A stretch of 63,852 nt of DNA from Hyphomicrobiales bacterium (lineage in GTDB: Bacteria > Pseudomonadota > Alphaproteobacteria > Rhizobiales > Rhizobiaceae). The stretch lies in assembly GCA_900471515.1 (NCBI GenBank), contig UCFC01000044.1, positions 1 to 63,852 on the forward strand, given 5' to 3'. Position 1 is the stretch's first letter; the number at the start of each line of letters is the position of its first letter. The translations under genes were made by a program, and so were the position numbers. Shown in pieces: positions 33,804 through 43,390 of this stretch. The notes below the pieces were generated by a model that saw only the letters and a program-made list of their open reading frames with translations, searched no databases and was not told where the DNA came from.

Positions 33804-33911
33804 GGGTCCAGTCCTGCCCGTCTGAGGACGGACATAAAGTAAAAATCTGGCGGCTCTTTACATGAGGTCATCTGCTATTCCAAGCCCTTCGGCCAGGAAT
33901 ATGCAATCGCT

Positions 33912-34682
33912 TCAGGCAAGCAGCGTTTCGTATGTGCCGTAGATGGCGAGGAAGTCGCTGGCTTTCAAGCTCGCCCCGCCGATGAGCGCGCCGTCCACAT
34001 TGTCGACGGCAAGCAGTTCACGCGCATTTGCGGGCTTGACCGAACCGCCATAGAGAATGCGCATCCCCTTGCCCTCGTCGCCGAAACGCAGCACGAGTTC
34101 GTCGCGGATGAAGGCATGGACGATTTCCACATCCTTTGCCGTCGGCGTCAGCCCGGTGCCGATCGCCCAGACCGGCTCGTAGGCGATGACGGTATTTTCG
34201 GCCGTCGCCTCATCCGGCAGCGAACCGGAAAGCTGGCGTTTCAGGATATCGAGCGTCTGGTAGGCGTCGCGCTCGTCGCCGGTCTCGCCGATGCAGACGA
34301 TGGCGGTGAGATCGGCCTGATGGGCGGCCTGCGCCTTGGCCCGCACCATATGGTCGGTTTCGGCATGGTCGATGCGCCGTTCCGAATGGCCGACGATCAC
34401 ATAAGTGCCGTAGCAGTCGGCAATCATCTCGGCCGAAATGTCGCCGGTATGGGCGCCGCTCTGCGCCTGGTGGCAATCCTGCGCGCCGATCGCAAGCGGG
34501 CTGTCGGTCGCAAGCGCCGTTGCCACGTAAAGCAGCGTGGCCGGCGGGCAGATCAGGGCTTCGACCTTTTCCGACAGCGGGACCATGACGCCCTGGGCAA
34601 TCGCCTTGATCTGGTCCAATGAATCGCGCGTGCCGTTCATCTTCCAGTTCCCCGCCACGAGCGGGCGTACGTCAGGTGTCAT
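33912..34682 (-). CDS. tpiA: Triosephosphate isomerase
   Basis: The 256-aa TIM barrel interconverts dihydroxyacetone phosphate and glyceraldehyde 3-phosphate. Visible: VAGNWKMNG (substrate Lys), VGHSERR (electrophilic His), AYEPVWAIGTG (catalytic Glu), then YGGSV and GGASL for phosphate binding. The ATG at 34682 follows GGGAGGAGCAGC. In many rhizobia tpiA is divergent from ppiD. Here ppiD is about 18 kb away, and an esterase gene lies upstream on the same strand. Confidence 0.97.
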   Translation of the reverse strand: MTPDVRPLVAGNWKMNGTRDSLDQIKAIAQGVMVPLSEKVEALICPPATLLYVATALATDSPLAIGAQDCHQAQSGAHTGDISAEMIADCYGTYVIVGHSERRIDHAETDHMVRAKAQAAHQADLTAIVCIGETGDERDAYQTLDILKRQLSGSLPDEATAENTVIAYEPVWAIGTGLTPTAKDVEIVHAFIRDELVLRFGDEGKGMRILYGGSVKPANARELLAVDNVDGALIGGASLKASDFLAIYGTYETLLA

Positions 34683-34743
34683 GCTGCTCCTCCCAAAATC
34701 CGCCTGTTCGGGCGGCCTTAGCAAAAGCCTGCAACAAAGGAAA

Positions 34744-34796
34744 GCGCCGCGCGCATCGTCGGGGGAATATGATCGTTTGAAAGCTCCGCGCGGCGC
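34744..34796 (-). terminator. Terminator-like hairpin after the esterase gene
   Basis: GCGCCGCGCG (34744-34753) pairs with CGCGCGGCGC (34787-34796). On the minus strand the stem is followed by TTTCCTTTG. It lies just past the esterase stop. Confidence 0.6.
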
Positions 34797-34809
34797 GAAA
34801 TCCGTCCGT

Positions 34810-35694
34810 TCAGGCCGCCAGAATCCAGTTCAGCACCTTTCGCCAGTCGATCATGCGGATCGGCGTGCCGTGATTGCCGTTCTGGAAGAGCGTGAAATGC
34901 GTCGGGTATTTCGCCTTGTTAAGTTTCTCGAACAGCGCCTGCTGGTCGGCGGCCGCATAAACGGGGTCGCGGCTGCCATGGGCAAACCAGAGCGGCAGCT
35001 TCGCCTTGTAGAACGGGCTCTTCACGAAGTCGGGGTCCGAAACGCCGCTCATGATCAGCATGCCCTTCAGCCGCTTGACGCTATCGCCATCACGCGAGAT
35101 ACCCCAGCAGATCTGGCTGCCCATCGAGGCGCAGCTCAGGATGACCGGACGGCCGGGAGACTGTGCGCTCGCATAGCGGATCAGCCCGGCGATCGCGGCG
35201 ACCCCGCTGGCATCGAAGGTCCTGACCGTCGGCGAATAATAGACCCCGCCATTGCCGGCCGTGAGGTTCTTCAGCCGGTTGAAATTGCCGCCGAAGGAAT
35301 AGTCGTTGGCGCCGAGCCGCCGGTCGCCGTCGCGGCCGTGGATGAAGATCACCGTGAAGGCGGCATTCTCGGCCGGTCCCACCCTGGTGACATCGAGCCG
35401 GATGCCGTCGAGCGACAGCGTTTCGTCGGCCTGCATCTTCCTGACGCCAAGCGAGACATATTTCTGCTGGGCGCGTTTTTCCGGGATCTGGTCGCGTCCG
35501 TTGATGTCGCGCATCTCGTCGTAATCGATCGCTTCGAAAGCGCCGCCATCGCCCGTCTGCAGCACGGTCTGTTTCGAAAACAGCTCGTCCTTGTAGGGCG
35601 GCAAGGCGTCGGCCGCGGCGGCCGTCGCGGCTGCGGACAGGAAAAAGGCCGCAATTGCAGTGATTATGGTGCAATGACTTGTGGACATCGGCAT
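34810..35694 (-). CDS. Exported alpha/beta hydrolase (esterase-like)
   Basis: The 294-aa protein has a signal peptide (TAIAAFFLSAAATAAAADA) and a hydrolase fold. It shows FIHGRDGDRR near the oxyanion hole, LSCASMGSQ with the likely Ser nucleophile, HGSRDPVYAA with the acid Asp and NGNHGTP with the His. Substrate unknown. The ATG at 35694 is chosen because the signal peptide then begins the protein; the in-frame upstream extension is not hydrophobic. Divergent from parE. Confidence 0.8.
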   Translation of the reverse strand: MPMSTSHCTIITAIAAFFLSAAATAAAADALPPYKDELFSKQTVLQTGDGGAFEAIDYDEMRDINGRDQIPEKRAQQKYVSLGVRKMQADETLSLDGIRLDVTRVGPAENAAFTVIFIHGRDGDRRLGANDYSFGGNFNRLKNLTAGNGGVYYSPTVRTFDASGVAAIAGLIRYASAQSPGRPVILSCASMGSQICWGISRDGDSVKRLKGMLIMSGVSDPDFVKSPFYKAKLPLWFAHGSRDPVYAAADQQALFEKLNKAKYPTHFTLFQNGNHGTPIRMIDWRKVLNWILAA

Positions 35695-35898
35695 TGAGAT
35701 GGTTCCCAGAGAGCTGCCGCGACTTGCCATTCGGCGCCCGGCAACGCAAATCACATCTTGAAAAGCTCCGCAAATCCGGGGCGCGTCGCGTATCGGGGCG
35801 CTTTCTGTCAGAATTCCCCTGATTCGCAAACGCGATACGGACTGTGACTAGCGCGGGCCAGCGGCGGCCCTTTACGAGAATAAGATCTGAACGGTTCC

Positions 35899-37965
35899 AT
35901 GGAAGACAGCAACGACCTCTTTTCCGGAATGCCTCTGACGCAAAAGCAGGAGGAGGCTGCAAAGCCCGCTGCGCCGGCTGCCAGGCCCGCGCCCGCTCCG
36001 GCAGCCGCCCGCCCTGCCCCGGCGGCGTCGAACGGCGACGATTACGGCGCGTCCTCGATCCGTGTTCTGGAAGGGCTGGAACCGGTACGCATGCGTCCGG
36101 GCATGTATATCGGCGGCACGGACGAAAAGGCGCTGCACCACCTTTTCGCGGAAGTCATCGACAACTCGATGGACGAGGCGGTGGCCGGCCATGCCGATTT
36201 CATCGACGTGCATCTCGATATCGAGGGCTACCTCACCGTCACCGATAACGGGCGCGGCATCCCGGTCGAAAACCATCCGCAGGTTCCCGGCAAGTCGACG
36301 CTCGAAGTCATCATGACCAAGCTGCACGCCGGCGGCAAGTTCGACGGCAAGGCCTACGAGACATCGGGCGGTCTGCACGGTGTCGGCGTCTCCGTCGTCA
36401 ACGCGCTGTCCGATCATCTCGAAGTCGAGGTGGCGCGAAACCGCAAGCTTTATCGCCAGCGCTTCTCGCGCGGCCTGCCGCAGGGCGGGCTTGAGGAACT
36501 GGGTGACGTGCACAACCGCCGCGGCACCAAGGTTCGCTTCCATCCCGACCCGCAGATCTTCGGCGATCATGCGAAGTTCGACGCGGCGCGCGTTTTCCGC
36601 ATGGCCCGCTCCAAGGCCTATCTTTTCGGCGGCGTGGAAATCCGCTGGAGCTGCGATCCCGGCGTCCTGCCCGAAGGGTCCGAGGTGCCCGACAAGGCCG
36701 TCTTCCATTTCCCCGGCGGCCTGAAGGATTACCTGCAGGCGACGATGGGCAAGGAATTCACCGTCACCCGCGAAATCTTCGCCGGCAAGAGCGAAAAGGC
36801 CGCCGGCCACGGTGCGCTGGAATGGGCGATCACCTGGTATGGCGGCGATCCGCAGGTCCATTCCTATTGCAACACCATCCCGACGCCCGAAGGCGGCACG
36901 CATGAGGCGGGTCTGCGCATCGCGCTGACCAAGGGCCTGAAGAGCTATGCCGAACTGACGCAGAACAAGCGCGCCGCCCAGATCACCACCGACGACGTGA
37001 TGATCTCCGCCGTCGGCATGCTCTCGGTCTTCATCCGTGAGCCGGAATTCGTCGGCCAGACCAAGGATCGCCTGGCAACCGTCGAAGCCCAGCGCCTTGT
37101 CGAAAACGCGCTGCGCGACCCCTTCGACCATTATCTCGCCGACAATCCGGCCGAAGCCGAAAAGCTGCTCGACTGGGTGATCGAGCGCGCCGAGGAGCGC
37201 CTGCGTCGCCGCAAGGAAAAGGAAGTCAACCGCAAGACCGCGGTGCGCAAGCTGCGCCTGCCCGGCAAGCTCGCCGACTGCTCGCAGAACACCGCCGAAG
37301 GCGCGGAACTCTTCCTGGTCGAGGGTGACTCGGCAGGCGGCTCCGCCAAGCAGGCGCGCAACCGCGCCAATCAGGCGATCCTGCCGCTGCGCGGCAAGAT
37401 CCTCAACGTCGCCAGCGCCGGCCGCGAGAAACTGTCCGCCAACCAGCAGATATCCGATCTCATTCAGGCGCTCGGCTGCGGCACGCGCTCCAAGTACCGC
37501 GAAGAGGATCTTCGCTACGAACGCATCATCGTCATGACCGATGCCGACGTCGACGGCGCGCATATCGCGTCGCTGCTCATCACCTTCTTCTATCAGGAGA
37601 TGCCGGAGTTGATCCGGGGCGGCCACCTCTTCCTTGCCGTGCCGCCGCTCTACAAGATCACGCAGGGGGCGAAGTCCGCCTATGCCCGCGACGACCAGCA
37701 TCGCGCCGAGCTGATGGAGACGGAGTTCAAGGGCAAGGCCAAGATCGAGATCAGCCGCTTCAAGGGTCTCGGCGAGATGCTGCCCGCGCAGCTCAAGGAA
37801 ACCACCATGGACCCGTCCAAGCGCACGCTTCTCAGGGTGCTGATCGACGACGTGGATTTCGAGGGCACGCGCAACGCCGTCGACGATCTCATGGGAACCA
37901 AGGCCGAGGCCCGCTTCCGCTTCATCCAGGAGCGCGCCGCCTTCGCCGAGGACCTTGATATTTAA
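35899..37965 (+). CDS. parE: DNA topoisomerase IV subunit B
   Basis: The 688-aa protein carries the GHKL ATPase and TOPRIM regions of type IIA topoisomerases. Visible: EVIDNSMDEA (ATP/Mg), TDNGRGIPV, TSGGLHGVGVSVVNAL, the QTKDRL segment, and TOPRIM motifs FLVEGDSAGGSAKQ and MTDADVDGAHI. The C-terminal SRFKGLGEM and QERAAF match ParE rather than GyrB, which carries longer insertions. The first ~45 residues are an Ala/Pro-rich leader. Decatenation of daughter chromosomes is its role, with ParC elsewhere. Confidence 0.95.
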   Translation: MEDSNDLFSGMPLTQKQEEAAKPAAPAARPAPAPAAARPAPAASNGDDYGASSIRVLEGLEPVRMRPGMYIGGTDEKALHHLFAEVIDNSMDEAVAGHADFIDVHLDIEGYLTVTDNGRGIPVENHPQVPGKSTLEVIMTKLHAGGKFDGKAYETSGGLHGVGVSVVNALSDHLEVEVARNRKLYRQRFSRGLPQGGLEELGDVHNRRGTKVRFHPDPQIFGDHAKFDAARVFRMARSKAYLFGGVEIRWSCDPGVLPEGSEVPDKAVFHFPGGLKDYLQATMGKEFTVTREIFAGKSEKAAGHGALEWAITWYGGDPQVHSYCNTIPTPEGGTHEAGLRIALTKGLKSYAELTQNKRAAQITTDDVMISAVGMLSVFIREPEFVGQTKDRLATVEAQRLVENALRDPFDHYLADNPAEAEKLLDWVIERAEERLRRRKEKEVNRKTAVRKLRLPGKLADCSQNTAEGAELFLVEGDSAGGSAKQARNRANQAILPLRGKILNVASAGREKLSANQQISDLIQALGCGTRSKYREEDLRYERIIVMTDADVDGAHIASLLITFFYQEMPELIRGGHLFLAVPPLYKITQGAKSAYARDDQHRAELMETEFKGKAKIEISRFKGLGEMLPAQLKETTMDPSKRTLLRVLIDDVDFEGTRNAVDDLMGTKAEARFRFIQERAAFAEDLDI

Positions 37966-38033
37966 GCCGTAACGAATTCATCGAACTGACGAAGAACCGT
38001 AACGAGTCCGTCAAAATACCGGCGCAATAGAGC

Positions 38034-38085
38034 GGCCGGCGCTCTGCCCTCGCAAGAGGTCACTGCAGCGCCGGCCCTTTTGTTT
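38034..38085 (+). terminator. Intrinsic terminator of parE
   Basis: Ten-bp arms GGCCGGCGCT and AGCGCCGGCC enclose a small CCTC-GCAA-GAGG hairpin and are followed by CTTTTGTTT. A strong compound terminator about 70 bp after the stop. Confidence 0.8.
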
Positions 38086-38107
38086 CAACCCTTTGCCGGA
38101 TTTTGCC

Positions 38108-39244
38108 ATGACCAAGCGTTTTCTCGCGACTGCCGCTTTCGTTCTCCTGTCCAGCACCGCCTCCGTTTACGCCACCGATCTTGGCGCGACCGTCGAGACG
38201 GCCTGCCCCTTCGGCGATTGCGCGGCAGCCATCTCCCTCTCCTATCTCGGTGAATTCGTCATCCCCACCGGCCATATGGAAAACGGCGTCGAGTTCGGCG
38301 GCATTTCCGGCCTCGATTTCGATACCGCCACCGGCCATTACATCGCCATCAGCGACGACCGCTCCGAAAAGGCGCCGGCCCGCTTCTACGATCTCGATAT
38401 CGACGTGAGCGCCGCCGGTCTCAAGGGCGTCACCATCGTCAAGCACACCACGTTTCAGGACAAGAACGGCCAGCCCTTCGCCATCCGCACCGTCGATCCC
38501 GAATCCATCCGCTTCGGCAAGGACGGCATCTACTGGGGCAGCGAAGGCGATGCCAAGGCGCTGATCGCCCCCTTCGTTCGCGTCACCTCTCCCGACGGCG
38601 CTTTCGTGCGCGAGTTCAAGCTGCCGGACGGTTTTGCGCCGACCGCCGACAAGTCCGGCGGCATTCGTGACAACCTCGCTTTCGAGGATCTGGCCGTGTC
38701 TCCGTCCGGTGACGTTTTCGTCGGTGTCGAGGCCGCCCTCTATCAGGACGGCCCGAATCCGAACCTGACGACCGGCAGCCTCTCGCGCATCATCCGCTAC
38801 GACGGCGCAACCGGCGAGCCGAAGGCTCAATATGTCTACCCGGTTTCGCCGATCCCGCAGGCGGCGACCAAACCCGACGGCGGCAACGACAACGGCATGT
38901 CGGAAATGATCGCCCTTGACGATCACCGCCTGCTCGCCGTCGAGCGCAGCTATGCGCAGGGCTTCGGCAACAACGTCAAGCTCTTCATGATGGATCTCGA
39001 CGGCGCGACCGACGTTTCCGGCATCGCATCGCTTGCCAGGAACGACCAGCGCGTCGTTCCCGCCCGCAAGAGCCAGGTGCTGGATCTGCGTGCCATCGGC
39101 CTGACGCCCGACAATATCGAGGCCATGGCGATCGGCAAGGCGAAGGACGGCACCGACGTTCTGATCCTCGGTTCGGACAATAATTTCTCGACCGGCCAGA
39201 AGACGCAGTTCTACGCCTTCAAGATCAATCGCCGTCCGCAATAA
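38108..39244 (+). CDS. Exported phytase-like esterase (PF13449)
   Basis: The 378-aa protein has a signal peptide (LATAAFVLLSSTASVYA) and the phytase-like beta-propeller family pattern. FGGISGLDFDTATGHYIAISDDRS comes early (in two parts here), with DPESIRFGKDGIYWGSEGD and LAVSPSGDVFVGVEAAL later. Members are periplasmic or secreted and annotated as esterase-like/phytase-like with unproven substrates. The ATG at 38108 is taken over an upstream TTG. Monocistronic between parE and the AI-2E permease gene. Confidence 0.85.
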   Translation: MTKRFLATAAFVLLSSTASVYATDLGATVETACPFGDCAAAISLSYLGEFVIPTGHMENGVEFGGISGLDFDTATGHYIAISDDRSEKAPARFYDLDIDVSAAGLKGVTIVKHTTFQDKNGQPFAIRTVDPESIRFGKDGIYWGSEGDAKALIAPFVRVTSPDGAFVREFKLPDGFAPTADKSGGIRDNLAFEDLAVSPSGDVFVGVEAALYQDGPNPNLTTGSLSRIIRYDGATGEPKAQYVYPVSPIPQAATKPDGGNDNGMSEMIALDDHRLLAVERSYAQGFGNNVKLFMMDLDGATDVSGIASLARNDQRVVPARKSQVLDLRAIGLTPDNIEAMAIGKAKDGTDVLILGSDNNFSTGQKTQFYAFKINRRPQ

Positions 39245-39360
39245 TATCGCGGCGAAAGAGCGCCTGAACAACCACGCTTTGTATACGCTTTAGCCGGGCG
39301 GACCTTGAAACCGCCCGGTTCATAGCCCATAAACTAGGACAACAAGAAGAAGAGGCGCGC

Positions 39361-40551
39361 GTGGGTGTGTTTGATCGTCAGAAAACCAATACCGAACCGC
39401 GATGGCTGGGGCCGTCGGCGACGACACGGACGCCGCTGATACCTTCGATCTCGGCTGCCCGCTGGCTGCTCGTGCTCGTTGCCGCAGCCGGCGTTTATTT
39501 CTTCTACGGTTTCGTCGTGCCGGTGCTTGCAGCACTTGTCATCGGCTTCGCAAGCTGGCCGCTTTATCGCAAGCTGCTGGCGCGTGTGGGCGGCAATACG
39601 ACCGTTGCCGCGACCATCGCGATCGTCCTCATCCTCACCTTCCTCATCATTCCGATCGGTCTTGCGGTTGCCTATACGTCGGGCGAAGTGCGCACCTGGG
39701 TCGCCTGGGCGATCCACGCCAACCGCTTCGGCGCGGAAACACCGCAATGGATCATCGCCCTGCCCGTGGTCGGCACCTATCTCGACGAGGCCTGGACGAA
39801 ATATATCGGCACGCCGGGCGCCATGGGTGAACTCATCCAGGCTGTCAGCGGTGCCAATATCGGCAATATCTATCGTGCGGTCCTGGCCGCCGGCGGCGGC
39901 GCCTTCCACCTGCTGCTGACGCTGCTCTTCATGCTGATTGCGCTTTTCTTCGTCTATCGCGACGGCTTCTCCTTCTCCAAGCAGATCGACATGCTCGGGG
40001 AGCGCATCCTGCCGAACCGCTGGGAGCGCATTTCCCGCGTCGTGCCGGCCACGATCAGTTCCACCGTCATGGGCATGACGCTGATTGCGATCGGCGAAGG
40101 CATCGTGCTCGGCGCCGCCTACTGGATCGCCGGGGTGCCCTCGCCTGTCACCCTCGGCGTGCTGACCGGCGTCATGGCGCTGATCCCCGGCGGCGCGCCG
40201 CTCTCCTTCACGCTCGTATCCGTCTATCTGCTGGCCAGCGGCTCACATGTCGCCGGTATCGGCCTCTTCGTCTGGGGGACGGTCGAACTCTTCATCGTCG
40301 ATAAGACGCTGCGCCCGAAGCTCGTCGGCGGACCGATCAAGCTGCCTTTCCTGCCGACCTTCTTCGGCCTCGTCGGCGGCGTGAAGACGATGGGCTTCCT
40401 CGGCCTTTTCATCGGCCCGGTGCTGATGGCGCTGCTGGTGGCGATCTGGCGCGAATGGATACACGAAGTCCGCACCGCCGATGCGGGACCGGGACCGCAG
40501 GTCATTCTCGACGAGCAGGCGCCGCCGGTGCAGCGCGCGGCCGAGGGCTGA
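39361..40551 (+). CDS. AI-2E family membrane transporter
   Basis: The 396-aa protein has about eight hydrophobic spans and the AI-2E/PerM family pattern, including FFVYRDG after the fifth span, IPGGAPLSFTLVSVYLLASG and the late FIGPVLMALLVAIWREW. The family includes an autoinducer-2 exporter and Na+/H+ antiporters; function here cannot be fixed. A GTG at 39361 is taken as start, with AGAGG upstream; no ATG fits the family length. Its stop abuts the convergent GNAT gene. Confidence 0.88.
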   Translation: MGVFDRQKTNTEPRWLGPSATTRTPLIPSISAARWLLVLVAAAGVYFFYGFVVPVLAALVIGFASWPLYRKLLARVGGNTTVAATIAIVLILTFLIIPIGLAVAYTSGEVRTWVAWAIHANRFGAETPQWIIALPVVGTYLDEAWTKYIGTPGAMGELIQAVSGANIGNIYRAVLAAGGGAFHLLLTLLFMLIALFFVYRDGFSFSKQIDMLGERILPNRWERISRVVPATISSTVMGMTLIAIGEGIVLGAAYWIAGVPSPVTLGVLTGVMALIPGGAPLSFTLVSVYLLASGSHVAGIGLFVWGTVELFIVDKTLRPKLVGGPIKLPFLPTFFGLVGGVKTMGFLGLFIGPVLMALLVAIWREWIHEVRTADAGPGPQVILDEQAPPVQRAAEG

Positions 40552-41010
40552 TCAGGCCAGCCGCTTTTCCATGAAGAGGCTCAGCGGATCCGGCTGGTAG
40601 GAGCCGAAAGGCTCGATCTCGACATATCCGTATTTCCTGTAGAGACCGATTGCCTCGGGCTGGTAGATGCCGGTCTCCAGGCGGATTGCCTCAAGGCCCT
40701 TCTCCCTGCCGATTTCCTCCAGCCGGTCCATCAGCCTGCTTGCGACCTTCAGGCCCCGCGCCTGCGGATCGACGAACATGCGCTTGATCTCGGCCGTCCC
40801 GTCGCCTGCCTCCACCAGCGCGCAGCAGCCGACGATCTCGCCGCCGTTGCGCGCCACGAGAAAGCTGACGGCCGGCTTTTCCAGCGTCGAAATATCGACG
40901 AGGTGATTGCTCTCCGGCGGATAGAGCGACTGCGCATAGGCGTCCGAAAGGTCGAGAAGGCGGATCACGCCATCCTGGCGCGGCGGCTCGAGGGCGATGG
41001 TGACGGACAT
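40552..41010 (-). CDS. GNAT family N-acetyltransferase
   Basis: The 152-aa protein has the GNAT core: GGEIVGCCALVEAGDGTAEI beta strands (broken), KRMFVDPQARGLKVASRLMDRL with the acetyl-CoA pyrophosphate loop, and GLYRKYGYVEIEPFGSY at the end. The ATG at 41010 has GGAGA 6 nt before it. The acetyl acceptor is unknown. It is transcribed away from the 135-aa gene at 41139. Confidence 0.88.
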   Translation of the reverse strand: MSVTIALEPPRQDGVIRLLDLSDAYAQSLYPPESNHLVDISTLEKPAVSFLVARNGGEIVGCCALVEAGDGTAEIKRMFVDPQARGLKVASRLMDRLEEIGREKGLEAIRLETGIYQPEAIGLYRKYGYVEIEPFGSYQPDPLSLFMEKRLA

Positions 41011-41138
41011 TTGCTCTCCTGTTTCCACGACACGCGCAATTTCCCCGTACATGACAGGGAGTTAATCTCGCTGCCTTCATTCCGTTGGAATTGTGTTTTC
41101 GAAGGTGATGACACGTTCAATAGCCACGGAGGCAAAAT

Positions 41139-41546
41139 ATGCAAGCCGTCCTCATCGCCATGACGATCCTCGGTTGCGACGATTCCGTCAGCCAGTGCAG
41201 CTACGTCGCCACGGTCGACAAACGCTGGGAAACCGTGGTCGCCTGCGATGCCGAGGCCGAGCAAAGGCTGAAGACCTATGCCAATGCCAGCTATCCGACC
41301 GTCATTGCCGTCTGCGAGGCGCCAAAATCGCTTGCCGCCGCCGAACCGGCCAAGCCGGCGCCGGCCGCTCCGGCAGCGCCTGAAATATCCGAGCAGCGGG
41401 ATGGTCTTGGCGGCGTCGTGGATACGATCGCCGGGCGCGTTCGCGCCAGCCTGCCTTCCGGCCAGGACGTGAGAAGCACCCTGGCGAAACCGTTGCACTT
41501 CGTCTCCGCAAGCTATTCCTGGGCTGCCGCCCGTATCGCCGATTAG
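41139..41546 (+). CDS. Conserved hypothetical protein (rhizobial)
   Basis: A 135-aa protein beginning MQAVLIAMTILGCDDSVSQC with three more cysteine-containing segments in the first 60 residues (VVACD, VICE-like IAVCEAP). A Pro/Ala linker (~68-82) and a helical tail follow. The first residues could be a weak export signal. A GGAGG site precedes the ATG. I do not know its function. It ends 4 nt into the convergent DUF2336 gene. Confidence 0.65.
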   Translation: MQAVLIAMTILGCDDSVSQCSYVATVDKRWETVVACDAEAEQRLKTYANASYPTVIAVCEAPKSLAAAEPAKPAPAAPAAPEISEQRDGLGGVVDTIAGRVRASLPSGQDVRSTLAKPLHFVSASYSWAAARIAD

Positions 41547-42673
41547 GCCGCCGCAAGCGAGGCGTAGACGCGCGCCGAGCGGCGCTGCTCGGCCACATGC
41601 AGCTTCTCCACCATGTCGAGAAGTTCGCCGACCGCGTCGTGCTGGCCTGCCCTGTTGTGGAACGTCTGCAGCAGGCGCCCGCAGATGCTGCCGAGCAGCG
41701 AGGCCGACGACTTGCGCGAAGCTTCACGCCACAGAAGCGTCGCCTCCACAAAGATGATGCTGATGTCGCGCGGCAGGCCGGCGGATTCATAGAGCGCACG
41801 CACGGCATGCATACGCCCGGTGGCCAGGATTGCCCGCACGCGGCGGTCGCTGCAACCTGACAGGTTGACGATGGCGGAGGCGAAGAATTCCACCTTGCCG
41901 CAGCAGAGCGCATGCATGAGGAAGGACGGCGTCAGCCGTTCGTTCAGGCGCAGATGCTCGACGAGATCGGGCACTTCGACCGGTGCGATATCGCCGGCGA
42001 TGGAAACGATCGCCGCTTCCGTCGCCTCGCGGCTGATGCGCTGCAGCCGCTGCAGGCCGATCGCCGCCTGCGCCAGCGGCAGGCCGACCAGCGCATTGCT
42101 GACATGCTGCGTCAGGAGCTGGCGGGCATCGGCCGGCAGGTCGGTGCGGTCGAGCAGCAGGTTCCTGATATCGCTGATATCGCCCAGCCGCTCGGCAATC
42201 CGTTTCAGCGATTGCGCGGAGATCGCGGCACCGTCGTTTTCCAGCAGGCAGAGCACTTCATCCTCGTCGCCGACTTCGGCAAGGGCTGCCGAAACCGGGC
42301 GCGCCACATGGGCGCGCGCCGCAATCAGCATTCGCGTCGTGGCAGTGCCGCGTGCGGCAAGATCGACGAGATCGGCATCGGTCAGGACCGGCGAGCAGGT
42401 GACCGCGTGGCAGGCGATTTCCGGCTGATCCTCGGCAAGCGAAAGAATGATGCTGCGCGGCGCATGCGGCGCCCAGGCAATCGCTTCGGCAAGTGCAAGG
42501 CGCACACGCGGCGACGGATCGTCGAGCAGATAGGTCATCGCCTTCTCGGCCGCCTCGCGCCGCTCCTCCGACATTTCCGACCGGAGATAGACACGTCCCA
42601 GAGCACTCGCGGCGGCAGCCCGGTCAGCGGCCTTGGCCGTCTCGGCCCAACGAAGAAATGCCTCAATGATCAC
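41543..42673 (-). CDS. DUF2336 domain-containing protein
   Basis: A 376-aa all-helical protein with repeated short helices like HEAT repeats (DDPSPRVRLALAEAIAWAPHAPRSI, then LAEDQPEIA..). This is characteristic of alphaproteobacterial DUF2336 proteins of unknown role, some near signalling genes. The GTG at 42673 giving MIIEAFLRWAETAKA is preferred because orthologues begin there. An in-frame ATG at 42718 would add 15 residues. Confidence 0.8.
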   Translation of the reverse strand: MIIEAFLRWAETAKAADRAAAASALGRVYLRSEMSEERREAAEKAMTYLLDDPSPRVRLALAEAIAWAPHAPRSIILSLAEDQPEIACHAVTCSPVLTDADLVDLAARGTATTRMLIAARAHVARPVSAALAEVGDEDEVLCLLENDGAAISAQSLKRIAERLGDISDIRNLLLDRTDLPADARQLLTQHVSNALVGLPLAQAAIGLQRLQRISREATEAAIVSIAGDIAPVEVPDLVEHLRLNERLTPSFLMHALCCGKVEFFASAIVNLSGCSDRRVRAILATGRMHAVRALYESAGLPRDISIIFVEATLLWREASRKSSASLLGSICGRLLQTFHNRAGQHDAVGELLDMVEKLHVAEQRRSARVYASLAAA

Positions 42674-42787
42674 GACCACGCCCCAGCACTGAACGCGATT
42701 CCTTCGCGCCTCATTCAATACAGGGACGGTAGCCGGAAAAAGTTTAAGATTGGTTCACCATGTTTGTTAGGACTTGCGCGGCAGTCG

Positions 42788-43390
42788 TCAGGCTTTCGGC
42801 CGGAACATTTCGAAGACATCGCTGCCCTCGCAATAATCCATATAACCCATGCGCGCGACCGGCCGCGCCAGGGCCGCATCGAACCGGCCATCCCTGACGA
42901 CGGCCTCATCGATATGGATGCCGACGACCTGGCCGAAGACGAAGACATTCTCCGTGGCTTCGCCCGAAAGCGTCTTCGGCTCGATGATCTCCGTCACCCT
43001 GCATTCCAGCACGGCGAAAGCCTCCGCGACACAGGGCGCATCGATGAGCTCCGCCTGCTTCGGCGTCAGCCCGGCATAGTCGAATTCGCTTGCGCCATAC
43101 GGCAGCGCGGCCGACGAAAGGTTCATCCTTTCCGCCAGGTGGCGGCTGACGAAATTGCAGGTGAAGACGCCGGTTTCCCGCGCGTTCCGCTGGCTGTGCT
43201 TGTGCCCGCTTGAGGAAAACATCACCAGCTTCGGCTTGTCGGCAACCGCGTTGAAGAAGGAATAGGGCGCGAGATTGAGCGACCCGTCCCTGCCCTTGCT
43301 GCCGATCCAGCCGATCGGGCGTGGCGCGACGATTGCCTTGAAGGGGTCGTGCGCCAGCCCGTGCCGGTTCGTATCCGTCGTATAGAACAT
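42788..43390 (-). CDS. Flavin reductase-like FMN-binding protein
   Basis: The 200-aa protein has the flavin reductase-like split-barrel pattern: IVAPRPIGWIGSKG, NLAPYSFFNAVADKP, KHSQRNARETG.FTCNFVSR and the C-terminal RMGYMDYCE. Such proteins bind FMN and reduce flavin or act as oxidoreductases. Its ATG overlaps the stop of the nitroreductase gene (TGATG), so the two are coupled. Confidence 0.9.
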   Translation of the reverse strand: MFYTTDTNRHGLAHDPFKAIVAPRPIGWIGSKGRDGSLNLAPYSFFNAVADKPKLVMFSSSGHKHSQRNARETGVFTCNFVSRHLAERMNLSSAALPYGASEFDYAGLTPKQAELIDAPCVAEAFAVLECRVTEIIEPKTLSGEATENVFVFGQVVGIHIDEAVVRDGRFDAALARPVARMGYMDYCEGSDVFEMFRPKA

